Shown here piece by piece: positions 1 to 6,681 of a stretch of DNA of 43,466 nt. Position 1 is the stretch's first letter. Each line of letters starts with the position of its first letter. The DNA comes from Pseudomonas kitaguniensis (lineage in GTDB: Bacteria; Pseudomonadota; Gammaproteobacteria; Pseudomonadales; Pseudomonadaceae): contig NZ_VUAZ01000096.1 in assembly GCF_009296165.1 (NCBI RefSeq), positions 1-43,466 of the forward strand, in the 5' to 3' direction. The position numbers were made by a program, and so were the translations under genes. The notes beneath the pieces are model-generated. The model was not told the DNA's origin. It worked only from the letters and a program-made list of their open reading frames with translations, and ran no database searches.

Positions 1-936
1 AAAGTGAATGCTGGCCGGGGTTTCTTGATCCGTTTCTAAATCCGGGCTGTTCGCTGGGTACAGATCAGGGTCAAACGGTACGATTTCCAGGCGTTTTGAG
101 TACGGCACGTCTTCGTATAGCGGGTAGTACGCGGTGGTTTGGGAGGGGTCCACTGTCCAGATTTCATCGAATTTGGCCAACGCATCACCGAACCAGTTAC
201 CCATGCTTGGTGTGCTCGGGAAACTTACTTTTTTGTCTCTGATGGGCGCCTTGCCGGGCTCCTGCCCAAACGGGTGGTAGCTCAAGGTGGCCATAATGGC
301 GAGCTGATACAGGTTCAGTGCACAGAACTGCGGGTCAGTAGACAGCATCGGACACAGCGCGCGTAAAGGGCGAACTTCCAATACAGTGTGCTTACTGGCA
401 AGCAAGCAGACCCCACGCTTTCCATGCTCGCCCATCAGTGAAGCCCAGCGCCGCATGGCCGGGTATTGACACTCGACTTCAGGCGGTAAATGCGCAATAT
501 GGTCGACGAAATGACGAACTTCGACCTGGAAGAAAAAGTCTGCACACGCTTGCGCAGGGTTTGTTGCAGTGCGCGAGCCGTCTTTATGAAGGTAGCGGGT
601 TTGCTCGGCGCGAACTTGCAGTTCGGTTATCGGGAGCGGGTAGTGAGGCCTTTGTATTCGACGTATGTAGGTCAGTTCTTGCCCTTGATATTCGTCCTCA
701 AGAGTTAATGCAATGGGTCCGGCAAAGTGGTTTTCAACTTTGCCATTGCCTGATGCGTCAAGCGTACCTTTATATTTAAAGCCTTCTGCATCAATAACGC
801 TGTAGGGCAGTCCTGCGTAAGGTTGCCCATCGCCATTTTCATCCACCAACTGAAAGCTCGTCCATTTACCTCGGATCGGGCAGGTTAACATGCGGCTATT
901 TAACGGGTGCTTCAGCTCATCATCCAATGCGCTCAT
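1..936 (-). CDS. Lipase-like probable T6SS effector, 3' end off window
   Basis: An open frame runs without a stop from ATG at 936 to the window edge (312 codons seen); the C-terminal part is missing. The start follows an AAGGAG ribosome site 6 nt upstream and lies 11 nt after the lipoprotein gene, so the two are co-transcribed. The N-terminus (MSALDDELKHPLNSRMLTCP) leads into a small domain with GDGQPYAGLPYSVID and YKGTLDASGNGKVENH, which resembles the adaptor-like N-terminus of VgrG/PAAR-associated effectors. Later blocks (HTVLEVRPLRALCPML, NLYQLAIMATLSYHPFG, YYPLYEDVPYSKRLEIVPFD) match, from memory, Pseudomonas lipase-family effectors; the serine-hydrolase GxSxG core would lie beyond the edge and is not seen. 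Expected role: a phospholipase delivered into competitor cells. The gene is certain; the T6SS link is inference from family resemblance and the upstream lipoprotein. Confidence 0.72.
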   Translation of the reverse strand, partial: MSALDDELKHPLNSRMLTCPIRGKWTSFQLVDENGDGQPYAGLPYSVIDAEGFKYKGTLDASGNGKVENHFAGPIALTLEDEYQGQELTYIRRIQRPHYPLPITELQVRAEQTRYLHKDGSRTATNPAQACADFFFQVEVRHFVDHIAHLPPEVECQYPAMRRWASLMGEHGKRGVCLLASKHTVLEVRPLRALCPMLSTDPQFCALNLYQLAIMATLSYHPFGQEPGKAPIRDKKVSFPSTPSMGNWFGDALAKFDEIWTVDPSQTTAYYPLYEDVPYSKRLEIVPFDPDLYPANSPDLETDQETPASIHF

Positions 937-947
937 TGAAGTGCTCC

Positions 948-1721
948 TTATTCTGTACAGCCGGGATAAATGGTACAGCTACGCCCATCGGGCATTTTAA
1001 AACTGCTGAAGTCTTTGTGGTTTCCAAAGCAATACGCATCTTGATCCTCAAAGCTTTTTCCCATACAACGTTTCCAGCCATTGGGGACTTTGACCCATGT
1101 ATCACCCCAGCCTGGCCTTTCTTCTTCAGCCAACTTGATCTTCAGCTTTACGGTTTTACCGGGTAGTTGATCCAAGGTGTACGCCCCTACAGGACGCCCT
1201 TTCGTCAACGAGCCCTTAGCGTCAATCTTTTTGCACACGAGCCCCTTCGAAATATAACGTTCAGGCCCGATAGTACGAAACAGCCATTGGCACTGACCAT
1301 TTATAACGTTTTCACCAGCAGCATCAAAAGTACCTTTGTATTGCTCTTCCAGTTGCTCTCTAATAATGACAGCGGTTGTATCCCCGCTAAAGTCTCCGCG
1401 GGTTTTTCCATAGGTCGCGTTAATCTCCAAGTCGATTCGATAAATAGCCAGTCTGCAGCCTTTGACTGTTCGGTATATTGGCACTTCGGACTCTGGCTTA
1501 TACTCCGTGCGCCACTTTCTGTTAAAGGCAAGGTATGGGTTGTCATCAAGAGTGACCGTACACGTCTCTCCTTTGGCGGGCGCATACTTAACTACAGCGG
1601 AGTAAGCGAAGTTTGGAGGCAGGTCGGCCGTGAAGGTGAAGCTCTCCGACTTTCCGGTAGCACAGCCTGTTGTCAGAACTACGCTGGCCCCCAGCAAAAG
1701 CGTTTTAAACACAGGTGTCAT
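948..1721 (-). CDS. Secreted lipoprotein, candidate immunity protein
   Basis: 257-aa protein with a lipoprotein signal (MTPVFKTLLLGASVVLTTGC; lipobox TTGC, lipidated Cys about residue 19). The mature part is mainly polar and predicted beta-rich, with several cysteines (CTVTL, GCRLAIY, GQCQW, KRCMG, AYCFG, RSCTIYPGC) that could form periplasmic disulfides. I do not recognise a named domain. It is 11 nt upstream of the lipase-like effector on the same strand, the arrangement of lipase effector and periplasmic lipoprotein immunity pairs (Tle/Tli type), so immunity against a periplasm-acting phospholipase is the best guess. Its ATG overlaps the TGA of an upstream gene remnant (ATGA), showing that it was once translationally coupled to a third gene. 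Function is inference; the lipoprotein call is direct. Confidence 0.75.
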   Translation of the reverse strand: MTPVFKTLLLGASVVLTTGCATGKSESFTFTADLPPNFAYSAVVKYAPAKGETCTVTLDDNPYLAFNRKWRTEYKPESEVPIYRTVKGCRLAIYRIDLEINATYGKTRGDFSGDTTAVIIREQLEEQYKGTFDAAGENVINGQCQWLFRTIGPERYISKGLVCKKIDAKGSLTKGRPVGAYTLDQLPGKTVKLKIKLAEEERPGWGDTWVKVPNGWKRCMGKSFEDQDAYCFGNHKDFSSFKMPDGRSCTIYPGCTE

Positions 1722-1852
1722 AGCGAGGCCTTAACGTGCACAGACCTATCGCTGTAGGCAACGCGGTAAATTTGCTCATTAACATCCGCCTGTTCCTTGT
1801 CGAACCTGTAGTTGCCGGACTCACGCGCCTGTGAGCGGGAGCAGGCTAAAAC
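1718..1852 (-). pseudogene. 3' remnant of a gene upstream of the lipoprotein
   Basis: In the frame ending TGA at 1718-1720, 44 sense codons with protein-like composition (SRSQARESGNYRFDKEQADV, then NEQIYRVAYSDRSVHVKASL) precede the stop. The stop overlaps the lipoprotein ATG as ATGA, as in a working operon. The frame is closed upstream by a TGA at 1853-1855 and contains no ATG, GTG or TTG, so it cannot be an intact gene. It looks like the C-terminus of a further effector- or immunity-related gene whose 5' part was lost where the island joins the zapE flank. The family is not recognised. Confidence 0.5.
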
Positions 1853-2087
1853 TCAGGTTAAACAAGATACAAAACGAAAATATGCAGGAAACTTCCTATA
1901 TCTAAGTGGAATTTTCTCTGATCCAGGGTGGGAGCACTTAATCGTCGGTGTTTCCCTCATCAACAACGGCCACCTTGTGCTTCGAATACCTTTTTTGCCC
2001 CCGCCAAGCTGGGGCAGCTGTTCCTGTTGCGCGCGCAAGGCAAGATTTTACGGCCAGGTTATCGCTCGGTAAGCCATAATCGCACGC
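1853..2087. other. Junction region between effector island and zapE
   Basis: A lower-GC stretch on the island side (about 1850-1930) gives way to zapE-proximal sequence. No open frame with a start and credible composition is seen on either strand, and no tRNA or att-like direct repeat is obvious. It presumably holds the zapE promoter and whatever promoter now drives the minus-strand lipoprotein/effector pair, but I cannot point to clear -35/-10 boxes. Confidence 0.4.
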
Positions 2088-3191
2088 ATGACTTTTGACT
2101 CGCCTCTCGCTGCCTACCAACACGCCATCACCCAGCAAGGCTTCGTCACCGACGCGGCCCAGCACCGGGCGGTGCAAGCCCTGCAAAACTGTCACGAGGC
2201 CTTGCACCAAGGCCGTTCGCCAACCGGCGTTTACCTGTGGGGGCCGGTGGGGCGCGGTAAAACCTGGTTGATGGACCAGTTTTATCAAAGCCTGCGTGTG
2301 CCTGCGCGGCGTCAGCATTTTCATCATTTTATGGGCTGGGTGCATCAGCGTTCATTTCAGCTCAGCGGCATTCAGGACCCGTTGCAGGCCTTGGCGCGGG
2401 AACTCAGCCAGGCAGTGCGTGTGCTGTGTTTCGATGAGCTGTTCGTCAGTGATATTGGCGATGCAATTATTCTGGGGCGCTTGTTTCAGGTGATGTTCGA
2501 GGAGGGCGTGGTGGTGGTCTGCACCTCGAACCAGCCTCCCGATCAGTTGTATGCCGGCGGTTTTAATCGCGAGCGTTTTCTGCCGGGCATTCAGGCGATC
2601 AAGCAGCATATGCAGGTGGTGGCGGTCGACGGCGATGAAGATCATCGTTTGCACCCTGGTGCGGCAGTGCAGCGCTATTGGGTGCGGCAGCCGAATGCGC
2701 TGGGTGCGATTTTCAATGCCTTAAGCGAAGGGCAGCCAGTGAGTCGCGGCCCGGTCAGTGTCGGCTTTCGCTCGATTGTGGCGGTGCAGTCCAGCGATAC
2801 GCTGCTTTGGTGTCGATATGCCGACGTGTGCGAGCAGCCGCTGGCGGCCATGGACTTCATGCTGCTGTGCGATCGCTTCAAGGCGCTTCTTCTCGGGGAG
2901 GTGCCCTGCCTGAGCGCGCAACAGCGCCCGGGGCGGATCGCGCGTGGCACCGAAGACGCTGCCCAGCACGTGGTGGCCGGGGACCGCGAGTTGCCGCAGT
3001 TGTCGGTGCACGATGACAGTGTGCGGCGTTTCATTGCGCTGGTGGACGAGTGTTATGACCGCAAGGTGCCGCTGTTCATCGAGGCCCAAGTGCCGCTGGA
3101 AGATCTCTACACCGAAGGCTACCTGGAGTTTGCGTTCCGGCGCACGCTGAGCCGCTTGCAAGAGATGCAGCTGCAACGCTTCGGTACGTAG
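2088..3191 (+). CDS. zapE: AFG1/ZapE family ATPase
   Basis: 367-aa AFG1-like P-loop ATPase. Walker A is GPVGRGKT at about 52-59 and Walker B is RVLCFDEL at about 111-118, followed by FVSDIGDA; GRLFQVMFEEGVVVVCTSNQ supplies the sensor-1 region. In E. coli ZapE interacts with the Z-ring and modulates FtsZ bundling during constriction; mitochondrial relatives (Afg1/LACE1) act in protein quality control. Length matches the bacterial family. Start chosen at ATGACTTTTGACTCG, where homology-like sequence begins (FDSPLAAYQHAI). It stands alone on the plus strand, about 165 nt before the next plus gene. The family is certain; Pseudomonas may carry a second AFG1-like gene elsewhere, so the exact symbol is slightly less so. 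Confidence 0.88.
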   Translation: MTFDSPLAAYQHAITQQGFVTDAAQHRAVQALQNCHEALHQGRSPTGVYLWGPVGRGKTWLMDQFYQSLRVPARRQHFHHFMGWVHQRSFQLSGIQDPLQALARELSQAVRVLCFDELFVSDIGDAIILGRLFQVMFEEGVVVVCTSNQPPDQLYAGGFNRERFLPGIQAIKQHMQVVAVDGDEDHRLHPGAAVQRYWVRQPNALGAIFNALSEGQPVSRGPVSVGFRSIVAVQSSDTLLWCRYADVCEQPLAAMDFMLLCDRFKALLLGEVPCLSAQQRPGRIARGTEDAAQHVVAGDRELPQLSVHDDSVRRFIALVDECYDRKVPLFIEAQVPLEDLYTEGYLEFAFRRTLSRLQEMQLQRFGT

Positions 3192-3355
3192 GAAAAACCG
3201 TCGTACACGCCGAATGTCAGCGCTGGATACGCACACTCTTTGTATTTTCAGTCGGGCATTTGTCGTTAATCTGCTTCATTCGGCGCCGACTGCAGGCTTA
3301 CAATCGTGTGCCTCAAAGGGAACCGATTCCCTTGTTGTGGTTATTGAGGAAGGCA

Positions 3356-3847
3356 ATGGACACCCCGGACATTCTGGTGCTGCAAGCCAGCTACACCAAC
3401 CCCGTGCACGCTGAGGCCATCGGCCTGGTGCTTAACCAATACGCTAAAGATCCAATGGGTGGCGGTCACCCCTTGGCTGCCGACCTTTTGCGGCAACTGC
3501 CGGCGGAACTGGCCAAGCGCGCCCACGCGTTCAGCGTGCTCGCGTTTGTCGGCGGCGAGCCGGCAGGGCTGATCAATTGCTTTGAAGGGTTCTCGACGTT
3601 CGCTTGCCGCCCGTTGATCAACGTTCACGACGTGGCGGTGGTGAATCGGTTTCGTGGCCTTGGGTTGAGTCAAAAGATGCTGCAGAAGGTTGAGGAAATC
3701 GCCCGTCAGCGCGGTTGCTGCAAGATCACGCTGGAGGTGCTTGAGGGCAATGATGTGGCACAGTCGGCGTATCGCAAGTTCGGTTTTGATCAGTCGATCT
3801 TTGATCCGGCCCATGGGCGCATGCTGTCCTGGAGTAAACCGCTTTAA
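3356..3847 (+). CDS. GNAT family N-acetyltransferase
   Basis: 163-aa GNAT acetyltransferase. The acetyl-CoA-binding motif A is visible as VHDVAVVNRFRGLGLSQKML (R/QxxGxG/A form RFRGLG), followed by the beta5/alpha4 region ITLEVLEGNDVAQSAYRKFG, typical of the fold. The substrate cannot be predicted. The open frame extends upstream, but ATG at 3356 is preceded by GAGGAAGGC at ideal spacing and starts MDTPDILVLQASY, so I use it. The gene is monocistronic, ends just before a hairpin shared with the convergent small gene, and has ordinary Pseudomonas codon usage. Confidence 0.85.
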   Translation: MDTPDILVLQASYTNPVHAEAIGLVLNQYAKDPMGGGHPLAADLLRQLPAELAKRAHAFSVLAFVGGEPAGLINCFEGFSTFACRPLINVHDVAVVNRFRGLGLSQKMLQKVEEIARQRGCCKITLEVLEGNDVAQSAYRKFGFDQSIFDPAHGRMLSWSKPL

Positions 3848-3859
3848 TAAATAAAGCGC

Positions 3860-3886
3860 AAAAAAAAGGCGCCACTTAAGGGCGCC
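3860..3886 (-). terminator. Intrinsic terminator of the 73-aa gene
   Basis: GGCGCC at 3868-3873 and GGCGCC at 3881-3886 form a stem around a 7-nt loop. On the minus strand this is followed directly by eight T residues (3860-3867 as A on plus). It lies between convergent genes and terminates the minus-strand small gene best; read on plus, the stem also follows the GNAT stop closely. Confidence 0.8.
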
Positions 3887-3948
3887 AAGTTAACCTTTGC
3901 CAACGGAGCGGAATGGCGAAGGGTGATGCGGATTAACTAACGATTAAA

Positions 3949-4170
3949 TTAGCTGGCAGGCTGTTGTTGTGCACTGGGTTGTTCGACAGTGTTCGGCTTA
4001 ACAGTCTTGCCATCGGCAAGCGCCGTTGGATCAGTCGCGCCGTGAGTCTTTTGCTGCATGAAGGCGAAGTTGTTGTAAAACTCCTTGGAGCGCTCTGAAC
4101 CGCCCTCTGCAAAGGCGGCGGCAGAGGTCAGCGTCATCAAGGTGGCAAGCATCAACGTCGAGAGTTTCAT
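3949..4170 (-). CDS. Small exported protein, 73 aa
   Basis: Short protein with a clear Sec signal peptide (MKLSTLMLATLMTLTSAAAFA, cleavage expected after AFA at about residue 21). The mature peptide of about 52 residues is polar and rich in Q, T and S (EGGSERSKEFYNNFAFMQQK and on), with no cysteine and no named domain. A strong terminator follows at 3860-3886. The block SKEFYNNFAFMQQKTH resembles TQKYLQQSANFYAALDHKTQH of the 59-aa exported peptide at 37521, suggesting a family of small periplasmic peptides. Function unknown. It is followed on the same strand by nothing else; the upstream neighbour is the TonB receptor, separated by a large palindrome. Confidence 0.8.
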   Translation of the reverse strand: MKLSTLMLATLMTLTSAAAFAEGGSERSKEFYNNFAFMQQKTHGATDPTALADGKTVKPNTVEQPSAQQQPAS

Positions 4171-4275
4171 TGAGGTATTCCCATTAAGTGTGATCGGTAT
4201 CCGCCTCGTCCTTGATCAGATTCATGGGGCGAGTCTGCAGGCACCTTATTAAGTGGGAGTTAACGCAAAGAGGCT

Positions 4276-4303
4276 TTGAGGTTAACAATATTGTTAACCT
4301 CAA
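4276..4303. repeat. 28-bp perfect palindrome after receptor gene
   Basis: Positions 4276-4303 read as a perfect inverted repeat with centre GTTAACAATATTGTTAAC, flanked by TTGAG and CTCAA. It starts 10 nt after the receptor stop codon on the minus strand. It has no unpaired loop and no T-run immediately after, so it is either a terminator/stabilising 3' hairpin of the receptor mRNA or a dyad operator in the leader of the downstream small gene. Confidence 0.6.
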
Positions 4304-4312
4304 GGCGGCTAA

Positions 4313-6553
4313 TTAAAGCCTCCAGTCCAGCGCAAGTGTGACGGAGCGCGGGTCACCCCAATACACGCCGTTATAAAAGCCGACACGTTCGTAATATTTT
4401 TTATCAAATAGATTATTGACGTTAACCGACGCCGAAACATGCTCGTCGAATTGGTAGCGTGACATCAGGTTAACCACGGTGTAGGCCTGCTGGGTGATTT
4501 TGGCGCGCGTGGTGATCAGGTTTCCCTTGTCGTCCCGCGCGCCGGTCGGCCGATTGCTGAAGTCATACACATCGCTCTGCCAGTTCACCGCGCCGCCCAC
4601 CGTCAGCTTGCGCCACGCGCCTGGCAGCCGGTAAGCGCTGGAGACCTTCAGCAGGTTGAGCGGCTGTTGGGTATTGTTGCGTTTGCCCGAGCCGTACACC
4701 GAGTGGGTGTAGGTGTAGCCGGCGGTCAAGTTCCAATCGGGCATCACTTCGCCGGCGACCTCCAGTTCGAACCCCTTGACCTTGTTACCTTTACCCCCGG
4801 ATGTGTAGTACTCCTCACGCGTGACAGGGTTCGGCGGCACCGAGTCGTCCAGTTCGGCGACGTTGTCCTGGGTGCTCCAGAAGTACGCCGCCGCAAGGTT
4901 CAGGCGCTCGTTCAGCACGCTGCCCTTGAGGCCGACCTCATAGTTACTGCCCACCACTGGCTCGAGGTATTTCTTGTCGACATCGCGCGCGCTTTGCGGC
5001 TTGAATATATCGGTGTAGCTCGCGTAAACCGTGTACTCCGGCGTGATGTCGTAGAGCAGCCCGGCGTAAGGCGTCCACATATCGTTGTGCACCTGGCGGG
5101 TTTTGTCGGACGCGGTCAATTGGTCGTTGGCATCATATTCGGGGGTTGCGCTTTCCAGTTCCCAGCTGCCATAGCGGCTGCCGAGCACGGCGTGCAAACG
5201 GTCCGTCAGGCTCAAGCGTGTGGCCAGGTAGCCGGCTTTCTGTTTTTTGCTGCTGTGTTCGCCCTTCAGGCCCGTGACCGTGTCGGGAAATTTGCCGATT
5301 CCGCCCATGTATTTCCAGTCTTCAATGTTGCTGTACCCGTCAGGTGTTGGGCCTCTGCGCAGGAAGGGTGAGGCATCGCGTTGCGCGGCTTCGCCATACC
5401 CCATCATCATTGCGTGTTCGCGGCCCAGCAGCGAGTAGCTGCCGGCAAGGTTGAGGTCGACGGCCTCCATTTTCGAGGTGCCGAGCATATGGCTGGACCA
5501 TGCTTGCATGCCACTGCGATCCGGGTTGGGAAAGCCCGCGCCGCCGTAATACACCTTGCCGTCGGTGTCACTTTGCCGATGGGTGTAAGCCGCCTTGAGA
5601 TGCCAGTCGCCGGCGATTCGATGGTCCAGCGTGGCGAACGCGGTCTTGTCGGTCAGCGGCCAGGAGCTCCAATCTGCCGCCATGTTGGTTGCGCGCGAGA
5701 GCCCGGCCTTGCCACCCTGGCTGTTCCAGTAGGGCACGGTGCCCCACGTGGTGCCTTGTACCTGCTTGTTCTGGTAATCAAAGCCTGCCGCCAGCACGGT
5801 ATCGTCGGAAATGTCGCCTTCCAGAATCCCGTAACCCACCGACCGCTGCAGCGCGTAGTTATCACGGTACGACTTGCTGTCGCGGTAGGCCAGCACGGTG
5901 CGCGCGCGCAGCCGGCCGTCAAATGCCAGCGGGCCGCCCACGTCTACGTAGCTGTAGTAATTGTCATGGCTGCCGGCACTCACACCGGTGCTTGCCTGCC
6001 ACTGCGCGGTGGGGCGCTTGCGCACCATGTTTACCGTGGCCGAGGGGTCGCCGGCGCCGGTGGTCAAGCCCGTGGCGCCGCGTACGACCTCAATGTGGTC
6101 GTAGATGATGGTGTCGGCATCCGACTTCATGTAGCCGAAGGTATTGAGCATGCCGTCAATCTGGTAATTGCTGATGCCGTAACCCCGCGAGGAATAGGCG
6201 GCGCGGTCGGAGTCATAGTGTTGCACGTTGACACCGGTGGTCTGGCGCAGCACCTCGGTCAGCGTATTGAGGTTGAAGTCGTCCATGTGCTGACGGGTGA
6301 TGACCGAGATCGATTGCGGGGTTTCCTTGATCGACAGGTTCAGTTTGGTCGCGGTATTCATCGAACCGGTGGTGTAGGCCCCGGTGTGCTCGGTATTCGC
6401 GCCCAGGCCTTCGGCGGTGATGCGCGTGCTGCTCAATTGCAGGGCGTTGGTCGGGGTGTGTTCGGGGTCGGTTTCGGCCAGTAGCTCAGGGCTCAGTGTG
6501 ACGCTGAACAGGCCAAGGGTGAAGGTCATGGAACGGGTAAAAGGCGCAAACAT
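4313..6553 (-). CDS. TonB-dependent siderophore receptor
   Basis: 746-aa outer-membrane receptor of the FhuE/FpvA-like ferric-siderophore group. After a signal peptide, a plug domain is seen: TKLNLSIKETPQSISVITRQ, VLRQTTGVNVQHY, the SRGYGISNYQIDGM segment and VEVVRGATGL-like VVRGATGLTTGAGDPSATVN. A 22-strand barrel follows, with YTPYAGLLYDITPEYTVYAS and NVNNLFDKKYYERVGFY near the end; the last residues are DWRL, without the common terminal Phe. There is only about 35 aa between signal and plug, so no N-terminal signalling (STN) domain: this receptor should not itself drive a sigma/anti-sigma cascade. Start chosen at 6553 (MFAPFTRSMTF), which has AAGGAG 9 nt upstream, rather than the upstream ATG at 6604. 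A Fur box lies upstream. Ligand unknown. Confidence 0.88.
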   Translation of the reverse strand: MFAPFTRSMTFTLGLFSVTLSPELLAETDPEHTPTNALQLSSTRITAEGLGANTEHTGAYTTGSMNTATKLNLSIKETPQSISVITRQHMDDFNLNTLTEVLRQTTGVNVQHYDSDRAAYSSRGYGISNYQIDGMLNTFGYMKSDADTIIYDHIEVVRGATGLTTGAGDPSATVNMVRKRPTAQWQASTGVSAGSHDNYYSYVDVGGPLAFDGRLRARTVLAYRDSKSYRDNYALQRSVGYGILEGDISDDTVLAAGFDYQNKQVQGTTWGTVPYWNSQGGKAGLSRATNMAADWSSWPLTDKTAFATLDHRIAGDWHLKAAYTHRQSDTDGKVYYGGAGFPNPDRSGMQAWSSHMLGTSKMEAVDLNLAGSYSLLGREHAMMMGYGEAAQRDASPFLRRGPTPDGYSNIEDWKYMGGIGKFPDTVTGLKGEHSSKKQKAGYLATRLSLTDRLHAVLGSRYGSWELESATPEYDANDQLTASDKTRQVHNDMWTPYAGLLYDITPEYTVYASYTDIFKPQSARDVDKKYLEPVVGSNYEVGLKGSVLNERLNLAAAYFWSTQDNVAELDDSVPPNPVTREEYYTSGGKGNKVKGFELEVAGEVMPDWNLTAGYTYTHSVYGSGKRNNTQQPLNLLKVSSAYRLPGAWRKLTVGGAVNWQSDVYDFSNRPTGARDDKGNLITTRAKITQQAYTVVNLMSRYQFDEHVSASVNVNNLFDKKYYERVGFYNGVYWGDPRSVTLALDWRL

Positions 6554-6642
6554 CGGGGCAAGCTCCTTGTCGTCTTTGAAGCCACCCCGGAAAGGGAAGG
6601 CCATGGATCAAAGACGAAAGGAGCAGGGTGACTTTAGGTCTA

Positions 6643-6661
6643 AACGAGAATTGTTGTTATC
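6643..6661. promoter_or_regulatory. Predicted Fur box of the receptor gene
   Basis: AACGAGAATTGTTGTTATC on the plus strand matches the Fur/6-1-6 type consensus (GAGAAT...ATTATC) at most positions. It sits about 90 nt before the receptor start, between that gene and the cptA stop, where the receptor promoter must lie. Iron-dependent repression of the receptor is the natural reading. Confidence 0.6.
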
Positions 6662-6681
6662 TGTATGTTTCAGAGCCGTGA

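Noticed and set aside
5381..6484. 367-codon plus-strand frame opposite the TonB receptor
   Set aside because: Antisense shadow with Ala/Val/Gly/His-rich composition and no ribosome site; the minus-strand receptor is clear.
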